DNA from: Micromonospora sp. RP3T
GTDB taxonomy: Bacteria > Actinomycetota > Actinomycetes > Mycobacteriales > Micromonosporaceae
Direction of reading: 5' to 3'
DNA: 64,000 nucleotides
Assembly: GCF_003027925.1 (NCBI RefSeq)
Contig: NZ_PYPS01000007.1
Location: forward strand, 1-64,000
The notes under the pieces were generated by a model. That model saw only the letters and a list, made by a program, of their open reading frames with translations, was not told the origin of the DNA and ran no database searches. The translations under genes and the position numbers were made by a program. Numbering within the stretch: the first letter of the stretch is position 1; the number at the start of each line of letters is the position of its first letter. Below, piece after piece: positions 1 through 7,242 of the stretch.

Positions 1-3
1 CAC

Positions 4-33
4 CACCCACCCCCACGCCACCCACCCCCACGC
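4..33. repeat. Two tandem copies of a 15-bp unit
   Basis: The unit CACCCACCCCCACGC occurs twice head to tail (4-18 and 19-33). The window starts here, so the array may continue to the left. No gene can be read through it with confidence; a plus-strand frame ends at the TAA at 41-43 but has no coding character. Confidence 0.6.
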
Positions 34-40
34 CGGGCCC

Positions 41-96
41 TAATTCACGGAAAGCGTGGCCATTCGACGCGGAATAAGCACTCTTTCCGTGAAACA
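41..96. repeat. Dispersed inverted repeat, family 2, copy A
   Basis: The left arm (41-60) and right arm (77-96) are inverted copies sharing the core TTCACGGAAAG / CTTTCCGTGAA, with the start of a GTGGC block at the inner end. A second, cleaner copy lies at 36677-36732. The hairpin sits just past the 3' end of the amidohydrolase gene, so it could act as a transcription end or RNA-stability element, but no U-tract follows it. The family name used here is only a label. Confidence 0.75.
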
Positions 97-166
97 GCAG
101 CCACACGGACGGGGCACGCGGGCGGACGGGGGCGCGCGGACGGGGGCCGCGCCGGCGGATGCGGCG

Positions 167-1246
167 TCAGCGGATCACGCGGCCGCGCAGCACGATCCGG
201 CTGGGCGTCCGGACGACCCGCAGGTCGCGGCGCGGGTCCGCGGCGTAGACCACCAGGTCGGCGAGGCCGCCCTCGACCAGGCCGGGGAAGCCGAGCCACT
301 CCCGGGCCCGCCAGGAGGCGGCGGCCAGCACGTCCTCGGCGGACATGCCGGCCTGCTCGTGCAGCAGCAGCATCTCCTCGGCCGCGAGCCCGTGGTCGAT
401 GCCGCCGCCGGCGTCGGTGCCCACGTAGATCGGCACGCCGGCCTCGTGCGCGGCGCGGACCACCTCGGGGAAGCGGTCGCGCAGGGCGAGCATGTGGTCG
501 GCGTACCCGGGGAACTTGGTCCGGGCCTGCTCCGCGATGTGGCCGAACGTCCGAATGTTGATCATCGTGGGCACCAGCGCGGTGCCCTGCCGGGCCATCA
601 GGTCGATCAGGTCGAGGCTCAGCCCGGTGCCGTGCTCCACCGAGTCCACCCCGGCCCGCACCATGATCTCCACGGCCGACTCGGAGAACGTGTGCACCGC
701 GGCGCGTACCCCGGCGGCGTGCGCGGCGGCGACCGCCGCGGTCATCGTGTCGGCGTCCCAGGCCGGCGCCAGGTCGCCCACGCCCCGGTCGATCCAGTCA
801 CCGACCAGCTTGACCCAGCCGTTGCCGGCGGCGGCCTGCGCGGTCACGGTCGTGGCCACCTCGGCGGCGTCGACCTCCACGCCGATGTCGCGTAGGTACC
901 GCTTCGGCGGCGCGACGTGCCGGCCGGCGCGGGCCAGGCGCGGCAGCTCCGGCTCGTCCTCCAACTCGGGGTACGGGTACGGCGAGCCGGCGTCGCGGAT
1001 CGCCAGCACGCCCGCGTCCCGGTCGATCCGGGCCAGTTCGCGGGCCTGGTCGAGCGAGGTGATCGGCGCGCCGCCGCGGGCGATGCCGAGGTGGCAGTGC
1101 GCGTCGGTCAGGCCGGGCAGCACGAAGCCGCCGTCGGCCACCGTCTCGGCGCCGGGCACCGGTTCGAAGGTGACCCGGTCGCCGACCAGCCAGACGTCCC
1201 GGACCTCGTCGTCGGGGAGGAACACACCGCGCACATGCAGAGCCAT
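167..1246 (-). CDS. Amidohydrolase family protein (imidazolonepropionase-like)
   Basis: A 359-residue metal-dependent hydrolase of the amidohydrolase superfamily. The HxH metal motif is H50-C-H52 in TDAHCHL. Further metal or catalytic positions are visible in order: K in WVKLVGD, H in VHTFSE, H in SVEHGTG and the late Asp in GTDAGGG. A short N- and C-terminal beta-sandwich frames the barrel, as is usual for the family. The true substrate cannot be told from sequence; cyclic amides or imides are typical. I chose the ATG at 1246 because the protein then begins with the normal beta strand. The longer open frame upstream overlaps the Uma2 gene. There is no Shine-Dalgarno, but TAGGAC lies just upstream, so a leaderless mRNA is possible. 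Uma2 lies 20 bp upstream on the same strand. Confidence 0.85.
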   Translation of the reverse strand: MALHVRGVFLPDDEVRDVWLVGDRVTFEPVPGAETVADGGFVLPGLTDAHCHLGIARGGAPITSLDQARELARIDRDAGVLAIRDAGSPYPYPELEDEPELPRLARAGRHVAPPKRYLRDIGVEVDAAEVATTVTAQAAAGNGWVKLVGDWIDRGVGDLAPAWDADTMTAAVAAAHAAGVRAAVHTFSESAVEIMVRAGVDSVEHGTGLSLDLIDLMARQGTALVPTMINIRTFGHIAEQARTKFPGYADHMLALRDRFPEVVRAAHEAGVPIYVGTDAGGGIDHGLAAEEMLLLHEQAGMSAEDVLAAASWRAREWLGFPGLVEGGLADLVVYAADPRRDLRVVRTPSRIVLRGRVIR

Positions 1247-1266
1247 GCGCACAGTCCTACCCGATC

Positions 1267-1848
1267 TCAGTCGTCCGCGCCGGCCAGCAGGTCGTTGCGT
1301 CGTGCGGTCAACGCCGGCAGGTCGACCGAAACCTTCCAGGGGCGCTCGGTGACGAACAGGTCCTCGGTGTGGATCAGTTGCTCGTACTCGCGGGCAGCGC
1401 CGCCGAGCGTGTACTCGGTGAGCGCGATCCGCTCGTGCTGCGGGTCCACCACCCAGTAGGAGCCGACTCCGGCGCGGGCGTAGACCTTGGCCTTGTCGGA
1501 GAGGTCGCGGAAGTGCGACGTCGGCGGGACCACCTCCACCGCGAGCAACGCGTCCTCGACCGGCACCGGTGACCGGCCGGCGTGCTTGCGCCGGATGACC
1601 ACCACGTCGGGTCGCGGCTCGTTGCGCCGGTCGACCTGCATCGAGAGGTCGATGGTGACGAGGAACTCGGGCGGGCAGTTGACGCGGAGCGCGAGCAGCA
1701 GTCGGACACACAGCTCCTGGTGTACGGCAGTGGGGGACGGCACGATCAACCTTCCGTTGATCAGTTCGTACGGAAGGTCCTTGGGCAGGTCGCCCAGGTC
1801 GTCGACCGTCCACTCGTGCCGCTCCGGCAGGATCGGGGCCGCGGTCAT
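1267..1848 (-). CDS. Uma2 family (DUF820) restriction-endonuclease-fold protein
   Basis: A 193-residue member of the Uma2/DUF820 family, which has a PD-(D/E)xK nuclease fold and is expanded in cyanobacteria and actinobacteria; its cellular role is not established. Visible family features are YELINGRLIV near the start, the acidic EPRPDVVVI strand, the LAVEVVPPTS segment that carries the catalytic Glu, and KAKVYARAGVGSYWVVDP. Of two in-frame ATGs, I took the one at 1848, which has GGAG eight bases upstream; the one at 1854 abuts the same Shine-Dalgarno. A palindrome lies over its probable -10 box (see 1869-1897). It is followed by the amidohydrolase gene 20 bp downstream, so the two may be cotranscribed. 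Confidence 0.85.
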   Translation of the reverse strand: MTAAPILPERHEWTVDDLGDLPKDLPYELINGRLIVPSPTAVHQELCVRLLLALRVNCPPEFLVTIDLSMQVDRRNEPRPDVVVIRRKHAGRSPVPVEDALLAVEVVPPTSHFRDLSDKAKVYARAGVGSYWVVDPQHERIALTEYTLGGAAREYEQLIHTEDLFVTERPWKVSVDLPALTARRNDLLAGADD

Positions 1849-1868
1849 TGACATCTCCTTCAGGGGGA

Positions 1869-1897
1869 CGACATCACCCTAGGAGATGATGATGTCG
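1869..1897 (-). promoter_or_regulatory. Palindrome over the probable -10 box of the Uma2 gene
   Basis: A perfect inverted repeat CGACATCA-N13-TGATGTCG brackets TAGGGT (minus strand, 1881-1876), which fits the actinobacterial TAnnnT -10 pattern and lies about 22 bases before the Uma2 start. The layout suggests an operator for an unknown repressor. No regulator gene is adjacent. Confidence 0.4.
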
Positions 1898-1915
1898 CCC
1901 ACCGTCACCGACACG

Positions 1916-3472
1916 CTAGCGGGGACCCTTGTCCCCGCCCTTGCCCAGCTTGTTGAAGTCGATCTTCGGCAGCTTGAAGCCCGGAGGCAGGCCCTGCCCA
2001 CCGGCCAGGTCGCCCGGGTCCAGGCCCGGCGGGAGCTGCGGCATGCCGCCAGGGAAGCCGCCCGGCATCCCGGCGCCGGTACGCGGCCGACCGCCGCCGC
2101 CCTTGGTGCCCTTGCGCTTGTTCTTCGGCGACTTGGTCGCCTTGCGCCGGCCGCCGCCGGGCAGCCCCATCATGCCGCCCATCTGCTTCATCATCTTCTG
2201 CGCGTCGGCGAAGCGGTTGAGCAGTTGATTGACGTCCATCACGGTGACGCCGGAGCCGGCCGCGATGCGGGCCCGCCGGGACCCGTTGATGATCTTCGGG
2301 GTGGTGCGCTCGGCCGGCGTCATCGACCGGATGATCGCGGTGACCCGGTCGAAGTGCTTGTCGTCCAGCTCGGCGATCTGGTCTTTCATCTGGCCCATGC
2401 CGGGCATCATGGCCAGCACGTTGGCGATCGGACCCATCCGCCGGACCGCGATGAGCTGATCGAGGAAGTCCTCCAGCGTGAAGGTCTCCCCGCCCATCAG
2501 CTTGGCGGTCATCTTCTCCTTCTGATCGGAGTCGAAGGCCGCCTCGGCCTGCTCGATCAGCGTGAGGACGTCGCCCATGCCGAGGATCCGGCTGGCCATC
2601 CGGTCGGGGTGGAAGACGTCGAAGTCCTCCAGCTTCTCGCCGGTGGAGGCGAACAGGATCGGCTGGCCGGTGACCTCCCGGACGGAGAGCGCGGCACCAC
2701 CGCGGGCGTCACCGTCGAGCTTGGAGAGGACCACGCCGGTGATGCCGACGCCGTCGCGGAACGCCTCGGCGGTACGGACCGCGTCCTGGCCGACCATGGC
2801 GTCGATGACGAAGATGACCTCGTCCGGCTGGACCGCGTCGCGGATGTCCGCCGCCTGCCGCATCATCTCGGCGTCGATGCCGAGCCGGCCGGCGGTGTCC
2901 ACGATGACGATGTCGCGGGCGGCGCGGCGGGCGTGCTCGATCGAGTCGCGGGCCACCTGCACCGGGTCACCGACGCCGTTGCCGGGCGCCGGGGCGTACA
3001 CCTCGACGCCGGCCCGGCCGCCGAGCACCTGGAGCTGCCCGACGGCGTTCGGGCGCTGGAGGTCGGCGGCGACCAGCAGCGGCTGGTGGCCCTGGCCCTT
3101 GAGCCAGCGGGCCAGCTTGCCGGCGAGCGTGGTCTTGCCGGAGCCCTGGAGGCCGGCGAGCATGATCACGGTCGGCGGGTTCTTGGCGAACTGGAGCCGC
3201 CGCCCCTCGCCGCCGAGGACGGTGATCAGCTCCTCGTTGACGATCTTGACGATCTGCTGGGCCGGGTTGAGCGCCTGGGAGACCTCGGACCCGCGGGCCC
3301 GCTCCTTGACGTTCGCGATGAAGCCCTTGACCACCGGCAGGGCGACGTCGGCCTCCAGCAGCGCCATCCGGATCTCGCGTGCGGTGGCGTCGATGTCGGC
3401 GTCGGTGAGCCGTCCCTTGCCGCGGAGCTTGGTGAAGATCCCGGACAGGCGGTCACTCAAGGTGTCAAACAC
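1916..3472 (-). CDS. ffh: Signal recognition particle GTPase Ffh (SRP54)
   Basis: Binds signal peptides emerging from the ribosome and, with 4.5S RNA, hands the complex to FtsY at the membrane. In 518 residues it shows an N domain (1-about 95), the G domain with P-loop GLQGSGKTT (107-115), DTAGR (192-196) and SKLDGD (250-255), and a Met-rich M domain that includes the RNA-binding SRRARIAAGSG stretch. The tail is basic and Gly-rich, as in other actinobacteria. I took the GTG at 3472 (VFDTLSDRL), where the family begins; the open frame runs 29 codons further upstream without family similarity. Its receptor FtsY is encoded at 12329-13510. Confidence 0.97.
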   Translation of the reverse strand: MFDTLSDRLSGIFTKLRGKGRLTDADIDATAREIRMALLEADVALPVVKGFIANVKERARGSEVSQALNPAQQIVKIVNEELITVLGGEGRRLQFAKNPPTVIMLAGLQGSGKTTLAGKLARWLKGQGHQPLLVAADLQRPNAVGQLQVLGGRAGVEVYAPAPGNGVGDPVQVARDSIEHARRAARDIVIVDTAGRLGIDAEMMRQAADIRDAVQPDEVIFVIDAMVGQDAVRTAEAFRDGVGITGVVLSKLDGDARGGAALSVREVTGQPILFASTGEKLEDFDVFHPDRMASRILGMGDVLTLIEQAEAAFDSDQKEKMTAKLMGGETFTLEDFLDQLIAVRRMGPIANVLAMMPGMGQMKDQIAELDDKHFDRVTAIIRSMTPAERTTPKIINGSRRARIAAGSGVTVMDVNQLLNRFADAQKMMKQMGGMMGLPGGGRRKATKSPKNKRKGTKGGGGRPRTGAGMPGGFPGGMPQLPPGLDPGDLAGGQGLPPGFKLPKIDFNKLGKGGDKGPR

Positions 3473-3590
3473 GCGAACATCCCGTTTGTCGTCATCGGCG
3501 GGCACAGTGCGGCCGGGCCGGCTGTCCAGCCCACCGTTAGGGTAGCCCGCCGCCCGCACCCCCGCTCCGACCCGGCCGCCCCCGAGCGGG

Positions 3591-4247
3591 TCAGGAGACG
3601 ACCAGGCCCGACTGGTACGCGAACACCACCAGTTGCGCCCGGTCCCGGGCGCCGAGCTTCACCATCGCCCGGCTGACGTGGGTACGCGCCGTCGCCGGGC
3701 TGACCACCAGCCGGTCCGCGATCTCGGCGTTGCTCAGCCCCTCCCCGACCAGCCCCACCACCTCGCGTTCCCGGTCGGTGAGCGACCCGAGCCGGGGATG
3801 CGGACGCGGCACCCGGGCCGGCCGGGTGGCGAACTCCCGGACCACCCGTCGGGTCACCGACGGGGACAGCAGCGCCTCCCCGTCGGCGACCAGGCGGATC
3901 GCCCGCAACAGGTCGACCGGGCGGGTGTCCTTGGTGAGAAAGCCGCTGGCCCCGTGCCGGAGCGCGTCGAAGACGTACTCGTCCAGCTCGAACGTGGTGA
4001 GCACCACCACCCGGGTGCCGGCCAGCGTCGGGTCGCCGACGATACGCCGGGTGGCCTCGATGCCGTCGACGCCGGGCATCCGCACGTCCATCAGCACCAC
4101 GTCGGGGCGTTCCCGGCGGGCCACCGTCACGGCGGCGAGCCCGTCGGCGGCCTCCCCCACGACCGTCAGGTCGTCCTCGCTCTCCACCAGGGCCCGCAGT
4201 CCGATCCGGACCAGGTCCTGGTCGTCGGCGAGCAGCACCCGGATCAT
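3591..4247 (-). CDS. NarL/LuxR-type response regulator
   Basis: A 218-residue response regulator. The receiver domain has acidic residues D8/D9, phospho-acceptor D54 in VLMDVRMP, the switch Thr in VLTTF and Lys in the KDT motif. The C-terminal LuxR-type helix-turn-helix reads LTDREREVVGL and GLSNAEIADRL. Its ATG overlaps the stop of the upstream histidine kinase gene in an ATGA, so the pair is translationally coupled. It is the last gene of a four-gene minus-strand set (ATPase, permease, kinase, regulator) and most likely controls that exporter; this is inferred from order only. Confidence 0.93.
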   Translation of the reverse strand: MIRVLLADDQDLVRIGLRALVESEDDLTVVGEAADGLAAVTVARRERPDVVLMDVRMPGVDGIEATRRIVGDPTLAGTRVVVLTTFELDEYVFDALRHGASGFLTKDTRPVDLLRAIRLVADGEALLSPSVTRRVVREFATRPARVPRPHPRLGSLTDREREVVGLVGEGLSNAEIADRLVVSPATARTHVSRAMVKLGARDRAQLVVFAYQSGLVVS

Positions 4248-5371
4248 GTGACCTCCCGCGTGGGCAGCGTGGCGTGCACCCGGAACCCGCCGGCCGGGGC
4301 CGCCCCGGCGCTGAACGTACCGCCGAGCGCGATGACCCGTTCGCGCATGCCGGCCAGACCCGAGCCGGTGGGCCGGGCGGGCCGGGCGGAAGGGCCCCGG
4401 CCGGTGTCGGTGACCTCCACGGTGACCTGGCCCGGCGCGTACCCGACGTGGACCGCGGCGGTGGCCGGCCCGGCGTGCCGCAACACGTTGGTCAGCGCCT
4501 CCTGCACCACCCGGTACGCGGCCAGGTCCACCGCCGCCGGCAGCGCGCGCGTCATGCCGGCCACCTCGACGGTGAGCGGCACGCCGGCGCCGGCCAGCCG
4601 TTCCCGCAACTGCGGGAGCTGGCCCAGCCCGGGCGCCGGCGCGCGCTCGTCGACTGACTCCTCGCGACGGACCACGGTGAGCGTGACCCGCAGCTCGTCA
4701 AGCGCCTCCTGGCTGGTCCGGCTGATCGCGGTGAGCGCCGCCTCGGCCTGCTCGGGCCTACGGGCCAGCAGATGCAACGCGATCTCGGCCTGGAGGTGGA
4801 TCGCGGCGAGCCCGTGGCCCACCACGTCGTGCACCTCCCGGGCCACCCGCAGCCGCTCCGCGTCGGCCAACCGGCGGGCCTCGTCCGCCCGGCTCCGCGC
4901 GGTGGCCTCCCGGCCCATCCGCACGGTGACCCCGATCGCGACCGGCACCACCACCCACGCGGCGACCGGCATCAGACCGACCGGCCCCGGTGGCCGGACC
5001 CCGACGAACACGTAGACCAGCAGCGCGACCAACGCGACCGCGCCGGCCCCCGCCGCGTCGCGGAACGGCCGGTGCACGGCCACCGCGTAGACCGCGGCGA
5101 AGAACGACAGCAGGATCGGGCCGTACGGGTAGCCCAGCATCAGGTACGCCGTGGTCGCGGCGGTGACCACGGCCAGGGTCGGCACCGGCCACCGCCGGCG
5201 TCCCGCCACCGCGAGCGCGGCGACCGCTACCAGCGGATAGGCGCCCAGGTCGGCCCGGACATCCTGGTTCAGGCCGGCCGGCCCGGTGCCGGCCAGGCCG
5301 ATCGCCAGCAGGGCCAGGGCGAGCAGGCCGTCGAGGGACCACCGACCTCGACGCCGACGCTCGCGGTCCAT
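4244..5371 (-). CDS. Sensor histidine kinase (DesK/NarX-like, HisKA_3)
   Basis: A 375-residue membrane histidine kinase. The N-terminal half has about five or six hydrophobic helices and little extracellular material, as in DesK-like sensors that sense the membrane itself. The phospho-acceptor His lies in REVHDVVGHGL (HisKA_3 type), followed by an HATPase domain with EALTNVLRHA (N box) and GSGLAGMRERV (G box). I took the ATG at 5371 (MDRERRRR), 17 bp after the permease stop; the longer open frame to 5728 only shadows the permease gene. It is coupled to the response regulator by a 4-bp overlap. Confidence 0.92.
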   Translation of the reverse strand: MDRERRRRGRWSLDGLLALALLAIGLAGTGPAGLNQDVRADLGAYPLVAVAALAVAGRRRWPVPTLAVVTAATTAYLMLGYPYGPILLSFFAAVYAVAVHRPFRDAAGAGAVALVALLVYVFVGVRPPGPVGLMPVAAWVVVPVAIGVTVRMGREATARSRADEARRLADAERLRVAREVHDVVGHGLAAIHLQAEIALHLLARRPEQAEAALTAISRTSQEALDELRVTLTVVRREESVDERAPAPGLGQLPQLRERLAGAGVPLTVEVAGMTRALPAAVDLAAYRVVQEALTNVLRHAGPATAAVHVGYAPGQVTVEVTDTGRGPSARPARPTGSGLAGMRERVIALGGTFSAGAAPAGGFRVHATLPTREVT

Positions 5372-5388
5372 CTCGCCCCCGTCCCGGC

Positions 5389-6210
5389 TCAGCCGATGTC
5401 CCGCCGGCGCAGCAGCGCCGCGCCGACCGCCGCGAAACCCACCAGGTACGCGGCCACCACCACCGCCGCCAGTCCACCGCCGACGGTGGTGGCGACACCC
5501 GGGGTGTCCTCGGGCGCGCCCAGCGCGGCGGCCAACGCCCCGGCGTTCGGGCCCGGCAGCCCCTGCTGGGCGGTCGCCACCCAGTCGACGAGCGGGGCGG
5601 CGATGGCGGCGAGCAGGTTCTGCACGGCGAGCATCCACACCAGTCCCAAGCCGACCGGAAGCGCCACCGCACGCAACGCGACCGCGAGCACCGCACCGAG
5701 CATGGCCCACATCGTGGCGACGAGCCACCCCGCGCCGACGCCGACCACCAGATCACCGGCCGACGGCCAGCGCACCGGCTGCGCCTCGGCGGACGCGATC
5801 AGCGTGGCGGCCACCGCGCCGACCGCGAACACGGCCAGCACCACGCCCAGCGCCGCGACCGCGAGCGCGAGCAGCTTGCCCACGTACACCTGAAGCCGGG
5901 TCGGGCCCTGGGTGAGCACGGTCTTCCAGGTGCCCCAGCCGTACTCGCCGCCGACCGTGAGCACGCCGAGGATCAGCAGGATCGCGCCGAGGAAGATCGG
6001 CAGGCCGCCGAGCGAGTTGCCGACCAGGTGGTCGGGGAGCAGGGCGGGCAGCGCCCGGTCCGTGTTCGGGCCGTCGGCGCCGCCGGCCACCCCGGCGTAC
6101 GGGAAGAGGTAGGTGAAGATCAGCGACAGCGCCAGCGTGATCGCCAGCAGCAGCCAGACGGCCGGTCGCCGGACCAGCTTGACCAGCTCGGCACGGAAAC
6201 TACGCGACAT
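5389..6210 (-). CDS. ABC-2 type transporter permease
   Basis: A 273-residue integral membrane protein with about six hydrophobic segments. A basic amphipathic start (RAELVKLVRRP) leads into the first helix, which is typical of ABC-2 exporters of the drug-resistance or lipid type. The segment GGEYGWGTWKTVLTQG after the second helix is the coupling-helix region common in this group. The start ATG at 6210 lies inside the 3' end of the ATPase gene (11-bp overlap), so the two subunits are likely made together. The substrate is unknown; peptides, antibiotics or sodium are known cargos of relatives. Confidence 0.9.
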   Translation of the reverse strand: MSRSFRAELVKLVRRPAVWLLLAITLALSLIFTYLFPYAGVAGGADGPNTDRALPALLPDHLVGNSLGGLPIFLGAILLILGVLTVGGEYGWGTWKTVLTQGPTRLQVYVGKLLALAVAALGVVLAVFAVGAVAATLIASAEAQPVRWPSAGDLVVGVGAGWLVATMWAMLGAVLAVALRAVALPVGLGLVWMLAVQNLLAAIAAPLVDWVATAQQGLPGPNAGALAAALGAPEDTPGVATTVGGGLAAVVVAAYLVGFAAVGAALLRRRDIG

Positions 6211-7102
6211 CGGCGGTACCCCTTTCCACCAGGTCGAAGAAGATCTGCTCCAGGTCCCGCTCCCGGGGCCGCAGCTCGCGTACGGCGAGTCCGGCACCGA
6301 CAAGCGCGGTGTTCAGCCAGGCGGCCCGCGCCGGCTCGACCGCGAGTTCCAACCCGCCGTCGACGACGCGGACCCGGTCCGCGCCGACGAGTTCCCGGGC
6401 CCGCTCCGCCGCCGCGTCCAGCGGGTCGGCGAGCACCCGCAGCCCGGCCGCGCCGCGTAGTTCGTCGATGCTGCCCTCGGCGACCAGCGCGCCCCGGGCG
6501 ACCACGCCCACCCGGTCGCAGATCTGCTCGACCTCGCCGAGCAGGTGACTGGAGACCAGCACGGTGTGCCCGGCCGCGCCGAGCCGCCGGATCAGCGTCC
6601 GCATGTCCGCCATGCCGGCCGGGTCGAGGCCGTTCGTCGGCTCGTCCAGGATCAGCAGGCGCGGGTCCTTCAGCAGCGCGGCGGCCACCCCGAGGCGCTG
6701 CTTCATGCCCAGCGAGTAGCCGGTGTACCGGTCGCCGGCCCGGTCGGCGAGGTCGACCTGGTCGAGCACGGCCGCGACCCGGTCCGCGCCGACACCGGCG
6801 TAGCGGGCCAGCACGCGCAGGTTGTCCCGGCCGGACAGGTACGGGTAGAACGCCGGCCCCTCGATCAGCGCGCCGACGCCGCTGAGCCGACCGGCGCCGG
6901 GGGTACGGCCGAACAGCCGTACCGTGCCGGCGCTGGGACGGACCAGGCCGAGCAGCATGCGCAGCGTGGTGGTCTTGCCGGCGCCGTTCGGGCCGAGGAA
7001 TCCGTACACCTCACCGGGTCGGACGGTCAGGTCGAGCTGCCGCACGGCGGTCAGGCCGCCGTACCGTTTGGTGAGCGCTTCGGTCTGCACGGGCGGGTTC
7101 AT
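6200..7102 (-). CDS. ABC transporter ATP-binding protein
   Basis: A 300-residue ATPase subunit of a DrrA/CcmA-like exporter. Walker A is GPNGAGKTTT (about 37-46), the signature is YSLGMKQRLG, Walker B is LLILDEPTNGLDPAG, and the switch His lies in VLVSSHLL. The C-terminal extension after residue 215 is usual for this class. It is the first gene of the ATPase-permease-kinase-regulator set transcribed leftward. Upstream of it, between its start and glnD, lies a family 1 dispersed palindrome. Confidence 0.94.
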   Translation of the reverse strand: MNPPVQTEALTKRYGGLTAVRQLDLTVRPGEVYGFLGPNGAGKTTTLRMLLGLVRPSAGTVRLFGRTPGAGRLSGVGALIEGPAFYPYLSGRDNLRVLARYAGVGADRVAAVLDQVDLADRAGDRYTGYSLGMKQRLGVAAALLKDPRLLILDEPTNGLDPAGMADMRTLIRRLGAAGHTVLVSSHLLGEVEQICDRVGVVARGALVAEGSIDELRGAAGLRVLADPLDAAAERARELVGADRVRVVDGGLELAVEPARAAWLNTALVGAGLAVRELRPRERDLEQIFFDLVERGTADVA

Positions 7103-7184
7103 GCCGTTGAGCGTCCCGTCGGCGGCCCTGCGTCGCGTCGGCCCGGCGGCGGCTCCCGGCGTACGTCAGCGGACGTAGCGCGAG

Positions 7185-7242
7185 GTGTTAAGCAGGGGCC
7201 CCGCCTCTACCGAAAACGTTAACAGGGGGCCCCTCCTTACAC
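7185..7242. repeat. Dispersed 3'-end palindrome, family 1, copy 1
   Basis: A 58-bp element with two GC-rich arms, each holding a GGGGCCCC-like self-complementary core, around the centre TCTACCGAAAACGTTAAC. Read from the glnD side (minus strand) it begins GTGTAAGGAGGGGCCCC, and its TAA (7239-7237) is the glnD stop codon. Related copies are at 15810-15868, 47980-48034 and 57144-57193. Confidence 0.85.

Noticed and set aside
167-1813. A single 548-residue protein spanning the amidohydrolase and the Uma2 region
   Set aside because: The N-terminal third is a shadow frame of the Uma2 gene, which has its own intact frame, ribosome site and domain; the amidohydrolase starts at 1246.
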